Assembly: GCA_001802455.1 (NCBI GenBank)
Contig: MGXZ01000013.1
Span: 78,071-132,861 of the forward strand
DNA length: 54,791 bases
Reading direction: 5' to 3'
DNA from: Gammaproteobacteria bacterium RIFCSPHIGHO2_12_FULL_39_24
GTDB lineage: Bacteria > Pseudomonadota > Gammaproteobacteria > Coxiellales > Coxiellaceae
The notes beneath the pieces were generated by a model. That model was not told the origin of the DNA, searched no databases, and saw nothing but the letters and a program-made list of their open reading frames with translations. The position numbers and the translations under genes were made by a program. Positions 26,607-34,490 of this stretch are shown here, in pieces. Numbering within the stretch: the first letter of the stretch is position 1; each line of letters begins with the position of its first letter.

Positions 26607-27233
26607 TCAAGTATAACTTCTCCGAAATCCAGTAGCCAACACATAAAGCTCTTTTGACTCTGAACGAGACGCTGCTGGTTTAATGTATTTTACCTGTGAA
26701 AATCGACTTTTGACACTCCGCATAAACGTTTCCAATCCAGCACCTTGAAACGCCTTAAACAGAAACGTTCCTTTCGGCTTTAAAATTTTTTCCGCACAGT
26801 CTAGCGCTAATTCCAATAAATGAATACTGCGCGGTAAATCGATACTTTTCTGGCCACTGAGATTCGGTGCCATATCAGAAATAATCACATCTACTTTTTT
26901 TTCATTCGTTGCTTGCAACAACTGCCCTGAGACAATGTCATCGTTAAAATCACCTTGGATAAAAGTAACGTGTGGTGCATGAATTTCGAGCGGCAACAAA
27001 TCAAGCGCAATAATTCTGCCGCAATCGCCAATACATTCGCTTACTATTTGCGACCAACTACCAGGAGCCGCGCCTAAATCAACAACCGTCATACCCGATT
27101 TAAAAATTTTATATTTTTTTTGTATCTCCGCTAATTTAAAAACCGCACGCGAAGCGTAATGTTGCTTTTTTGCAGCTTTGACGAAGGGGTCGGTTAAATG
27201 GCGACGGAGCCAGGATTTGCTACTATTTGACAT
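26607..27233 (-). CDS. rlmE: 23S rRNA (uridine-2'-O) methyltransferase RlmE
   Basis: RlmE (RrmJ/FtsJ) methylates the 2'-O of U2552 in 23S rRNA late in 50S assembly. The 208-residue protein has the N-terminal SKSWLRRHLTDPFVKAAKK, the SAM-binding DLGAAPGSWSQ (about 52-62), IISDMAPNLSG (about 115-125) and the late lysine in FLFKAFQG, giving the K-D-K-E tetrad arrangement. The gene directly precedes ftsH, as usual. Confidence 0.96.
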   Translation of the reverse strand: MSNSSKSWLRRHLTDPFVKAAKKQHYASRAVFKLAEIQKKYKIFKSGMTVVDLGAAPGSWSQIVSECIGDCGRIIALDLLPLEIHAPHVTFIQGDFNDDIVSGQLLQATNEKKVDVIISDMAPNLSGQKSIDLPRSIHLLELALDCAEKILKPKGTFLFKAFQGAGLETFMRSVKSRFSQVKYIKPAASRSESKELYVLATGFRRSYT

Positions 27234-27245
27234 ATTTCGTTTCCG

Positions 27246-27803
27246 TTACAACACCCCCAACTCCAACTTCGCCACATCACTCATTCTGCTTTGATCCCAA
27301 GGAGGATCAAATACCATTTCAATCTCTGCGGATTTAATGCCGGGAATTTCAAGCAATTTTTGCTTCGCGTCACTCGCAATCACCGGACCCATACCACAAC
27401 CCGGTGCTGTCAACGTCATTTCAATTTTAATATGATAACCCGTATTATCAATCAAATCAGGCTGTATATCACAGCAATAGACTAAACCCAAATCAACAAT
27501 ATTGACGGGAATTTCAGGATCATAAACCGATTTCAATTGCCGCCACACTCGATCTTCCACTGTTGCATTGTCAGGTAAATCATTTAGGGGATTCATCGGT
27601 ATTTTACCTAATGCATCAGCCTCTTTTCCATCAATGCGCGCTAAATTACCGTACACTGCAACGGTATAACTATTTCCAAGTGATTGCGTAATCGTTACTT
27701 CAGTGCCAACGTGAAGCATAATACGCGCACCCGATGGCACCAGCAATGCCATGCAGTCGCGGGATAGCACAATGATTTCTTTAGTTGTCACACTTATACT
27801 CAC
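27246..27803 (-). CDS. sufT: Iron-sulfur cluster assembly protein SufT
   Basis: SufT is a DUF59/MIP18-type protein that helps mature Fe-S proteins. The C-terminal half (about 80-185) has the family pattern: VYDPEIPVNIVDLGLVY, MTLTAPGCGMGPVIA with its key cysteine, and VFDPPWDQSRMS. The N-terminal 75 residues are the small beta domain particular to SufT. The start codon overlaps the sufA stop by 4 bp, and it is the last gene of the suf operon before rlmE. Confidence 0.92.
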   Translation of the reverse strand: MSISVTTKEIIVLSRDCMALLVPSGARIMLHVGTEVTITQSLGNSYTVAVYGNLARIDGKEADALGKIPMNPLNDLPDNATVEDRVWRQLKSVYDPEIPVNIVDLGLVYCCDIQPDLIDNTGYHIKIEMTLTAPGCGMGPVIASDAKQKLLEIPGIKSAEIEMVFDPPWDQSRMSDVAKLELGVL

Positions 27804-28132
27804 ACTTTTTTTATTTGAAAACTCTCACCGCATCCACACACACTGTCGGCGTGAGGATTTTTAAATTCTAATTGTGAAATACCTAAATTTTTTTTCACGT
27901 AATCCACTACCGTGCCTTCAATTATATCTGCAACAGTGGAATCAATATAAATGGGTAAATCGGATTCGCGAATTTCAATATCGAGTTCATTTTTTTCATT
28001 CACAATTTCGGGTTGATACTGATAACCTGAACAACCTGTTTTTTTAATGGATAAACGAAAAACAGCGTTTTTTCCCTTTTTTTCAAGCATATTTTGAATA
28101 TGTGCTTTTGCTGAGTTAGTTAATATAATCAT
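27800..28132 (-). CDS. sufA: A-type Fe-S carrier (SufA/HesB-like)
   Basis: A-type carriers accept a cluster from the SufBCD scaffold and pass it to apoproteins. The three ligand cysteines are present: one in KKTGCSGYQY and two in SVCGCGESF near the end. I start at ATG 28132 (MIILTNSAKAH), which fits the family N-terminus and overlaps the sufU stop by 17 bp; a start 11 codons earlier would extend into sufU without need. Length is 110 residues. Translation is probably coupled to sufU. Confidence 0.92.
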   Translation of the reverse strand: MIILTNSAKAHIQNMLEKKGKNAVFRLSIKKTGCSGYQYQPEIVNEKNELDIEIRESDLPIYIDSTVADIIEGTVVDYVKKNLGISQLEFKNPHADSVCGCGESFQIKKV

Positions 28133-28577
28133 AAAAATCTCTGTTATTGACTGATACCTGAGCAACCGCTTCCATCATCGTATGCCACGCTAACGTCGCA
28201 CACTTCACACGTGCTGGATATTCAACAACTCCTTTTAATGCCGCTAATTTTCCCAACAAATGAATACAAGACTCATCTCCTTTTGTTACCAATAAACGAA
28301 ATGCATTAAATATTTTTTTGATATCCGAAAAATTTTTTCCCTTGAGACCTTCTATCATTAAGGATGCCGATGCCATTGAAATGGCGCAACCATTCCCTTC
28401 AAAACTGGCATCCACTATTTTTTCATTCTGTGTTTTTAAATACACTGTTAGTCGATCACCGCACAGTGGATTAAATCCTTCTTTTGTCACGCTCGCATCA
28501 GTCATACAGCGGCAATTACGCGGATGACGACCATGATCGATAATGAGTTCTTGATAAAGTTCTTGTATGTCTGACAT
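28116..28577 (-). CDS. sufU: SufU/IscU-like Fe-S scaffold or sulfur-transfer protein
   Basis: SufU takes persulfide sulfur from SufS and relays it to SufBCD. The three conserved cysteines lie in NPLCGDRLTVY, EGNGCAISMASASLM and RVKCATLAWHTMM, with the aspartate after the first, which binds zinc in SufU. Residues between the second and third cysteines include the insertion typical of SufU compared with IscU. At 153 aa it is full length. It follows sufS across a heptamer repeat array and overlaps sufA. Confidence 0.93.
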   Translation of the reverse strand: MSDIQELYQELIIDHGRHPRNCRCMTDASVTKEGFNPLCGDRLTVYLKTQNEKIVDASFEGNGCAISMASASLMIEGLKGKNFSDIKKIFNAFRLLVTKGDESCIHLLGKLAALKGVVEYPARVKCATLAWHTMMEAVAQVSVNNRDFYDYIN

Positions 28578-28582
28578 AAATA

Positions 28583-28615
28583 GTTATCTGTTATCTGTTA
28601 TCTGTTATCTGTTAT
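28583..28615. repeat. GTTATCT heptamer array (4.7 copies) at the sufS/sufU junction
   Basis: Four perfect GTTATCT units plus GTTAT fill the gap between sufU and sufS, and the sufS stop codon (28612-28614) is formed by the array. It has the same core as the junction repeats at 29814, 31227, 37633, 38324 and 45662. Confidence 0.95.
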
Positions 28616-29808
28616 AAAAATATCTTCCTAACCCGACACACTCCATCAGTCAATTTAGTAATATCTTCCAGATCGTTATACACTCCAAACGAAACGCGCG
28701 TTAACGCAGGCACTTTCAAATAATTCATCAATGGCATCGCACAATGATGTCCCGCACGCACCGCAATATTCGATTGGTCTAAAATTGTTGCAACATCGTG
28801 TGGATGCGCACAATCTAATGCAAAAGAAATTACACCAGATTTATTATCGGATGTGCCAAAAATTTTTAATCCTTCTATGTAAGATAATTTTTCTGTTGCA
28901 TCGATTAATAATTTTTTTTCATGAGACACAATAAAATCAAATCCTATTTTTTTGACATAATCAATTGCGGCACCCAAACCCAACACACCCGCCACATTAG
29001 GCGTTCCCGCTTCAAATTGATGTGGCAACACAGTCAAGGTTGTTTTTTCAAATGTCACCTGACGAATCATGCTGCCGCCCGTTTGATACGGTGACATTGT
29101 TTCTAAAATAGCTGTTTTTCCGTATAAAACACCCACGCCGGTCGGACCATATAATTTATGCGCAGAAAATACATAAAAATCGCAATCCAACTCTTGAACA
29201 TGAACGGGAAAATGTGAAATGGCTTGCGCACCATCCAGCAAAACAGGAATATTTTTTGCATGTGCCAACGCAATTATTTTTCTAATTGGATTGATGATTC
29301 CCAACACGTTTGATACATGGACAATCGAAACCAATTTTGTTTTACGGGTTAATAAATTTTGGTATGCTGCTAAATCTAACTCGCCGTTTTCTAATAACGG
29401 AATAATTTTTAGTATTGCACCTGTCTGTTCACCGATTTGTTGCCACGGCACAATATTGGAATGATGCTCCATCGTAGACAAAATAATTTCATCACCCGAT
29501 TTAATGTGTGACAAACCAAAGCTATGCGCCACTAAATTAATTGATTCCGTTGTGCCTTTCGTAAAAATAATTTCATGCGCATGTGCAGCACCTATAAAAT
29601 CACGCACTTTCTCACGCACATGTTCATAGCTTTCCGTTGCACGCTCACTTAAATCATAAATGCCACGATGCACATTCGCATAATTTTTTTCGTAAAACTG
29701 CGAAACGGTATCAATCACGCACTGTGGTTTTTGCGTGGTCGCAGCGCTGTCGAGGTAAACGAGTGAGGGATTGTGTTTAAAAATGGGAAAATCATTTTTG
29801 TGGTTCAT
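28612..29808 (-). CDS. sufS: Cysteine desulfurase SufS
   Basis: SufS is the PLP enzyme that removes sulfur from cysteine as a protein persulfide. The PLP lysine is in FSAHKLYGPTGVG (Lys218), with STMEHHSN (111-118) and DGAQA (192-196) lining the cofactor, and the catalytic cysteine in RAGHHCAMP (Cys356), the type II pattern. Length is 398 aa. Its stop codon comes from the heptamer array, so the usual C-terminus may be slightly altered. It lies in the suf operon after sufD. Confidence 0.96.
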   Translation of the reverse strand: MNHKNDFPIFKHNPSLVYLDSAATTQKPQCVIDTVSQFYEKNYANVHRGIYDLSERATESYEHVREKVRDFIGAAHAHEIIFTKGTTESINLVAHSFGLSHIKSGDEIILSTMEHHSNIVPWQQIGEQTGAILKIIPLLENGELDLAAYQNLLTRKTKLVSIVHVSNVLGIINPIRKIIALAHAKNIPVLLDGAQAISHFPVHVQELDCDFYVFSAHKLYGPTGVGVLYGKTAILETMSPYQTGGSMIRQVTFEKTTLTVLPHQFEAGTPNVAGVLGLGAAIDYVKKIGFDFIVSHEKKLLIDATEKLSYIEGLKIFGTSDNKSGVISFALDCAHPHDVATILDQSNIAVRAGHHCAMPLMNYLKVPALTRVSFGVYNDLEDITKLTDGVCRVRKIFL

Positions 29809-29813
29809 GGTTA

Positions 29814-29902
29814 GTTATCAGTTATCAGTTATCCGTTATCTGTGTTGGAAAATGTTGAACCGCGCTTCTGATCCAGATAACGGATATCACATAACGGATA
29901 AC
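29814..29902. repeat. Palindromic heptamer element between sufS and sufD
   Basis: The element opens with GTTATCA, GTTATCA, GTTATCC, GTTATCT, has a core GGAAAATGTTGAACCGCGCTT, and closes with GATAACGGATA and ATAACGGATAAC, so its two ends are complementary. It overlaps the end of sufD and encodes its final residues (GSTFSNTDNG). A close relative with the same core is at 31227-31289. Confidence 0.85.
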
Positions 29903-30494
29903 TTTCCGACACAAACGCCTCAATCAACATTTCTCTCGCCTCTTGTTCGCACACACCTCGTGCACGCAAATAAAATAAGGCATTTTCATCTAAACAACCA
30001 ACTGTTGCACCATGCGAACATTTTACATCGTCCGCATAAATTTCTAATTCAGGTTTGGTATTCACTTCTGCTAATGCTGATAACAATAAATTTTTATTTG
30101 ATAAGCGAGCATCAGTTTTTTGCGCACCAGAATACACAACAATTTTTCCTTCAAATACAGCCCTTGACTGGTCATACAAAACACCGCGCCATATTTGTTC
30201 GCTCGTACAATGCGACGTAAAATGATTCATCTGTGTTTTAATCTCAACACGTTGTTTATCGTTGAGCTGATAAAGTCCGAAAATTTGAACCGTTGCATTT
30301 TCTTCAAAAAAATTCACCTCGATGGTAAATTTATTTTCGCTGACAGTAACATAAAGCTGCGTAACCGATTTTTTTTCAGGTTCTATGGTTAACTGCATCA
30401 CCTCATTTATTTTGCGCACAGCAATACGTTCCGTGCCATCACATTGAATGCCTGGAATAATGGTACGCAATTGATTAATGCTCACTGTATCCAT
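29829..30494 (-). CDS. sufD: SufD, shortened Fe-S scaffold component
   Basis: SufD pairs with SufB in the SufBC2D scaffold. The conserved C-terminal core is present: EIYADDVKCSHGATVG, with the histidine that faces the SufB cysteine, then LDENALFYLRARGV and AREMLIEAF, where SufC docks. The protein is only about 221 residues against roughly 400 to 430 in typical SufD, because most of the N-terminal half is missing. The last residues are encoded by the heptamer element. I start at ATG 30494 (MDTVSINQL), which overlaps sufC by 20 bp; an earlier TTG adds three residues. Confidence 0.88.
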   Translation of the reverse strand: MDTVSINQLRTIIPGIQCDGTERIAVRKINEVMQLTIEPEKKSVTQLYVTVSENKFTIEVNFFEENATVQIFGLYQLNDKQRVEIKTQMNHFTSHCTSEQIWRGVLYDQSRAVFEGKIVVYSGAQKTDARLSNKNLLLSALAEVNTKPELEIYADDVKCSHGATVGCLDENALFYLRARGVCEQEAREMLIEAFVSESYPLCDIRYLDQKRGSTFSNTDNG

Positions 30495-31209
30495 GTTTCT
30501 CAATCTCTGTTGCTAAATTTTTATCACCTGACTGAATAATTTTTCCACGCGACATCACATGCACACAATCCGGCGCAATATAATTTAATAAACGCTGATA
30601 GTGCGTAATTAACAAAAAACCACGTGTTGCATCACGTAAACGATTGACCCCTTTTGCAATAGTTTGTAATGCATCCACATCGAGACCAGAGTCTATTTCA
30701 TCTAAAATGGCCATTTTTGGCTGCAATAACAGCATTTGCAAAATTTCATTTCGTTTTTTTTCACCACCCGAAAATCCCGCATTCACGGAACGCGTTAAAA
30801 ATTTTTCATCCATGTCAATTTCAGGTAAATAACTTTTGATAAGCTGCATAAAATCAAACGCATCCAATTCAGATTCACCGCGTGATTTTCTCAGACTATT
30901 CAATGCCGCTTTTAAAAAATAAGCATTATTAACACCGGGAATCTCAACTGGATATTGCATCGCTAAAAACAAACCCATTGCAGCACGCTCTTCAGGCAAT
31001 AACGCCAACATATTTTTTCCAAAAAATAAAATTTCACCTTCAGCAACAGTATAACCATCGCGACCTGATAAAATATTGGATAACGTTGTTTTACCAGAAC
31101 CATTCGGCCCCATAATGACGTGCACTTCGCCGGGATTAATGGTGAGATTAACTCCTTTGAGGATTGCTGTGGTGCCGACAGAAGCATGGAGGTTTTTTAT
31201 TTGCAGCAT
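30475..31209 (-). CDS. sufC: SufC ATPase of the Suf scaffold
   Basis: SufC is the ABC-type ATPase that drives conformational change of SufBCD. Walker A is MGPNGSGKTTLSN (about 34-46), the signature FSGGEKKRNEI (about 148-158), Walker B MAILDEIDSGLDVDAL (about 168-183) and the switch histidine in LLITHYQRLL. The Suf-specific FSGGEKKR form distinguishes it from importer ATPases. It overlaps sufD and follows sufB across a heptamer element. Confidence 0.96.
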   Translation of the reverse strand: MLQIKNLHASVGTTAILKGVNLTINPGEVHVIMGPNGSGKTTLSNILSGRDGYTVAEGEILFFGKNMLALLPEERAAMGLFLAMQYPVEIPGVNNAYFLKAALNSLRKSRGESELDAFDFMQLIKSYLPEIDMDEKFLTRSVNAGFSGGEKKRNEILQMLLLQPKMAILDEIDSGLDVDALQTIAKGVNRLRDATRGFLLITHYQRLLNYIAPDCVHVMSRGKIIQSGDKNLATEIEKHGYSEH

Positions 31210-31226
31210 AATGAACTCATTATAAT

Positions 31227-31289
31227 CAGTTATCAGTTATCAGTATTGGAAAATGTTGAATCGCGCCCCTGATCCAAATAATGAATAAC
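31227..31289. repeat. Palindromic heptamer element between sufC and sufB
   Basis: CAGTTATCAGTTATCAGT, a core GGAAAATGTTGAATCGCGCC, then CCAAATAATGAATAAC. The core is nearly identical to that at 29814-29902. It separates sufB from sufC, which usually abut, and could form a processing or stability hairpin in the operon mRNA. Confidence 0.85.
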
Positions 31290-31291
31290 TT

Positions 31292-32722
31292 TCATCCCAC
31301 CGATCCTTCCAAACTCACCGCCAATAATTTTTGCGCTTCCACTGCAAATTCCATCGGCAATTCTTGAAATACCGTTTTACAAAATCCATTCACGATCATC
31401 GACACCGCATCTTCTGATGCAATGCCACGTGATCGACAATAAAATAATTGATCATCGCTAATTTTAGAGGTCGTTGCTTCGTGCTCAATTTGCGCTGATT
31501 GATTTTTCACATCAAGCGCTGGATAAGTATGTGCGCCGCAGTGGCTGCCAATTAATAACGAGTCACATTGACTGTAATTTCTCGCATTATCCGCCATTGG
31601 CGAAACACGCACCAAACCGCGATAACTATTTTGAGCTCTACCCGCAGAAATTCCCTTCGAAATAATAGTGCTTTTCGTATTTTTTCCCAGATGAATCATT
31701 TTCGTGCCTGTGTCAGCTTGTTGATAATGATTCGTCAATGCAACTGAATAAAATTCACCAACAGAATTATCACCGCGCAACACCACGCTCGGATATTTCC
31801 ATGTGATTGCAGAACCTGTTTCAATTTGTGTCCATGAAATTTTCGAATAATTTCCCAAACAAACACCGCGCTTGGTTACAAAATTATAAATACCCCCTTT
31901 TCCATTTTCATCACCCGGATACCAATTTTGCACCGTCGAATATTTTATAATTGCATTTTTATGCGCAATCAATTCAACCACTGCAGCGTGCAATTGATTT
32001 TCATCCCGCATCGGTGCCGTACAACCCTCTAAATAACTAACGTGACTATCCTCATCCGCAATAATTAATGTGCGTTCAAATTGTCCCGTGTTTGCTGCAT
32101 TGATGCGGAAATAAGTAGACAACTCCATCGGGCATCGTACGCCTTTTGGAATATACACAAATGATCCGTCGGTAAATACAGCAGAATTTAATGTTGCAAA
32201 AAAATTATCGCGATACGGAACAACAGATCCTAAATATTTTTCGATCAATTCAGGATGCGTTTGCACTGCCTCTGAAAACGAACAAAAAATTACACCAGCT
32301 ATTTTTAATTTTTCTTTACATGTCGTTGCAACCGAGACACTGTCAAAAACGGCATCCACTGCAACACCCGCTAATTTTGCACGTTCATGCAACGGTACAC
32401 CTAATTTTTCATACGTTGCTAATAATGCTGGATCCACTTCATCCAAACTGTTTAAACTCTTTTTTTTGGGCGCTGCAAAATAACTGATGGCTTGATAATC
32501 GATTGGCTCAATTTTGAGATGTGCCCATTGCGGCATTTTCATCGTCAACCAATGTTGATAGGCTTTTAATCTAAATGCCAATAAAAATGCAGGCTCGTTT
32601 TTTTTCGTCGAAATAAAACGAATAATATCTTCATTCAAACCCGGCGGCAGCGTATCCATTTCGATATCAGTGACGAAGCCATGCTGGTAATTTTTTTGTA
32701 TTATTTGTTCAACATTAGACAT
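31292..32722 (-). CDS. sufB: SufB, Fe-S scaffold core subunit
   Basis: SufB carries the site of cluster assembly. The 476-residue protein has the family run: [61 protein letters not shown], the [16 protein letters not shown] segment with the acceptor cysteine, and [19 protein letters not shown] start at ATG 32722 (MSNVEQ), with AAAGAG 7 nt upstream; a TTG 18 bp earlier is possible. It is the first structural gene of the operon, behind the Rrf2 regulator and a strong hairpin. Confidence 0.96.
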   Translation of the reverse strand: MSNVEQIIQKNYQHGFVTDIEMDTLPPGLNEDIIRFISTKKNEPAFLLAFRLKAYQHWLTMKMPQWAHLKIEPIDYQAISYFAAPKKKSLNSLDEVDPALLATYEKLGVPLHERAKLAGVAVDAVFDSVSVATTCKEKLKIAGVIFCSFSEAVQTHPELIEKYLGSVVPYRDNFFATLNSAVFTDGSFVYIPKGVRCPMELSTYFRINAANTGQFERTLIIADEDSHVSYLEGCTAPMRDENQLHAAVVELIAHKNAIIKYSTVQNWYPGDENGKGGIYNFVTKRGVCLGNYSKISWTQIETGSAITWKYPSVVLRGDNSVGEFYSVALTNHYQQADTGTKMIHLGKNTKSTIISKGISAGRAQNSYRGLVRVSPMADNARNYSQCDSLLIGSHCGAHTYPALDVKNQSAQIEHEATTSKISDDQLFYCRSRGIASEDAVSMIVNGFCKTVFQELPMEFAVEAQKLLAVSLEGSVG

Positions 32723-32781
32723 AACATGCTCTTTACTCAATAAAATGCAAATTAAGCGCTGACAATTTGCATTCGCTCGCA

Positions 32782-32842
32782 GCCGTTACAACACCCTTGT
32801 TTTTCGTGAACATGACACAAAAACAAGGGTGTTGTAACGGCT
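32782..32842 (-). terminator. 23-bp perfect hairpin between the Rrf2 regulator and sufB
   Basis: GCCGTTACAACACCCTTG followed by TTTTT (32782-32804) is exactly complementary to 32820-32842, with a 15-nt loop. An outer 11-bp inverted repeat (AATTAAGCGCT at 32750-32760 and its complement at 32860-32870) encloses it. It could act as a terminator or attenuator between regulator and sufB, as a processing site, or be a palindromic repeat. It separates the regulator transcript from the suf genes. Confidence 0.7.
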
Positions 32843-32875
32843 TCTCGCTACTTTAATTAGCGCTTAATTCACATT

Positions 32876-33268
32876 TCATCTCATCTCTCCAATCGAAATA
32901 GCTTCCAATACCGCCACTATTTTTTTATTAATCTTTCGCCAATGATTTTGTTGCCCACATATTTTATCGCGCGCGCAATCATAATCTGCTTTACAACATT
33001 CTGTCATCGCTGGTTTTCCATCCATTGCTGTGATCAATTCAGCTAAACTGATCTTTTCAGCGCTTTTCATCAACTGATAACCCCCTCTAGGACCTTGCGA
33101 TGAAACCAACAAATTAGATTCCGCTAATTTTTTTAAAATTTTGCTGACAGTGGGCTCAGGAATTAGCGTTTTTTTCGCTATTTTTGTAGCACTTACGCAT
33201 TCTGATTCAGACATCAACGCATGCACAATGTGAATTGCGTAATCGGCTAATTTTGATATTTTTAGCAT
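32876..33268 (-). CDS. Rrf2-family Fe-S regulator of the suf operon
   Basis: This is an IscR/SufR-type Rrf2 regulator. The N-terminal winged helix starts MLKISKLADYAIHIVHAL and includes TKIAKKTLIPEPTVSKILKKL (21 residues abbreviated in family descriptions as the recognition helix region), followed by SQGPRGGYQL. The cluster-binding loop has cysteines in ECCKADYDCARDKICGQQ. I start at ATG 33268; the longer frame to 33364 would run through the promoter. Presumably it represses the suf genes when Fe-S supply is adequate and binds the palindrome just upstream of its own start. It heads the suf cluster, as in many gammaproteobacteria. Confidence 0.9.
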   Translation of the reverse strand: MLKISKLADYAIHIVHALMSESECVSATKIAKKTLIPEPTVSKILKKLAESNLLVSSQGPRGGYQLMKSAEKISLAELITAMDGKPAMTECCKADYDCARDKICGQQNHWRKINKKIVAVLEAISIGEMR

Positions 33269-33297
33269 GTTTTTTGACACCCGATTTTTTATTTTTG

Positions 33298-33320
33298 TAT
33301 AGTACCATAAAGGTACTATA
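33298..33320. promoter_or_regulatory. Palindromic operator candidate for the Rrf2 regulator
   Basis: TATAGTACC (33298-33306), spacer ATAAA, GGTACTATA (33312-33320): a perfect 9-bp inverted repeat in the gap between the Rrf2 gene and the divergent cation exporter. Size and position suit an Rrf2 dimer site that could control both directions. Confidence 0.65.
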
Positions 33321-33356
33321 TGACAAGTTTTATAAAAACCAGATAAAATACCCACT

Positions 33357-34490
33357 ATGAACAATCATCTCAAAGAAAAAACCATTTTAATCGTATCGCT
33401 GATCAATGCATCCGTGAACGCGTTATTAGCGGTTATCAAAATTTTCATTGGAAAGCTTGGGCATTCTCAAGCATTAATTGCTGATGGCATTCATTCCTTT
33501 TCTGATTTGATCAGCGATGCCATGGTTTTTATTGCAGCACGCGCCAGCATCCAACATCCTGACAAAGAACATCCTTATGGTCATCAACGCATCGAAACGA
33601 TTGGTACCATCATCATCGGATTAATTTTATTTGCCGTCGCTGCCACATTATTTGATGAAGCTATTTTACGACTCATTCACCATCATTTTCAAAAACCAAC
33701 TGTATCGGTAGTGATTGTTGCCATTATCTCAATTATCGCCAATGAATGTTTGTTTCATTATTCCCGCAAAAAAGGCGAAAAAATAAATTCGAATTTATTA
33801 ATCAGTAATGCCTGGCACAAACGCAGTGATGTGTTTGTGTCTATCATTGTGTTACTCAGTGTTATTGGCAGCATGATCGGTTGGGCATGGTTAGACGCAG
33901 TCGGTGCAATTATTATCGCTATTTTAATTGTCAAAATGGCAGTTCAAATGATTTGGCAATCCGCACAAGAATTAATTGACCATGGCGTTGATGAAAAAAT
34001 ATTAGATGAAATTAAAAAAACTATTTTATCTGTTTCGGGCGTTCGCTCCATTCATCAATTGCGTACACGCTTACATGGCAGAGCCATTTTTGTTGATCTG
34101 CATATTATTGTCGATCCTTTTATCAGCGTTTCCGAAGGACACCATATCGGCGAAGAAGTGCATGCACAATTATTGCAGCGCATTAAAAATTTACTTGATG
34201 TTACCGTGCATATCGATCCCGAAGATGATGAAACGACCAGACCATCGCTGCATTTACCCAATCGCGAAACAGTAAAAAAATTATTAGATGATCGCTGGAA
34301 AAATTTACTGGGTTACAAACAAATTAAAAAAATGACACTGCATTATTTAGAAGGTAATTTATATATTGAAATTTTTATTCCAGAAAATGCAATCGAACAT
34401 TCATCGGCAAATGAATTACTATCTCAATATCGAGACGCAATTCGTGATATTCCTGAAATGGTAAGTGTTGTGATACACTTTGTACCTTGA
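33357..34490 (+). CDS. Cation diffusion facilitator (FieF-like metal exporter)
   Basis: CDF transporters export divalent metals such as zinc or iron by proton antiport. Six membrane helices are visible in the first 205 residues, with metal-site residues in ADGIHSFSD (helix 2; H-x-x-x-D pattern) and NAWHKRSDV (helix 5). A soluble C-terminal metal-sensing domain follows and has an extra 80 residues or so beyond the minimal family length. Its position opposite the Fe-S regulator, across one shared operator candidate, suggests a link to iron homeostasis (inference). The stop overlaps the start of sbcB. Confidence 0.9.
   Translation: MNNHLKEKTILIVSLINASVNALLAVIKIFIGKLGHSQALIADGIHSFSDLISDAMVFIAARASIQHPDKEHPYGHQRIETIGTIIIGLILFAVAATLFDEAILRLIHHHFQKPTVSVVIVAIISIIANECLFHYSRKKGEKINSNLLISNAWHKRSDVFVSIIVLLSVIGSMIGWAWLDAVGAIIIAILIVKMAVQMIWQSAQELIDHGVDEKILDEIKKTILSVSGVRSIHQLRTRLHGRAIFVDLHIIVDPFISVSEGHHIGEEVHAQLLQRIKNLLDVTVHIDPEDDETTRPSLHLPNRETVKKLLDDRWKNLLGYKQIKKMTLHYLEGNLYIEIFIPENAIEHSSANELLSQYRDAIRDIPEMVSVVIHFVP

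Noticed and set aside
28583-28615. CRISPR-like short repeats
   Set aside because: The units are directly adjacent 7-mers with no unique spacers, so they are a simple tandem repeat.
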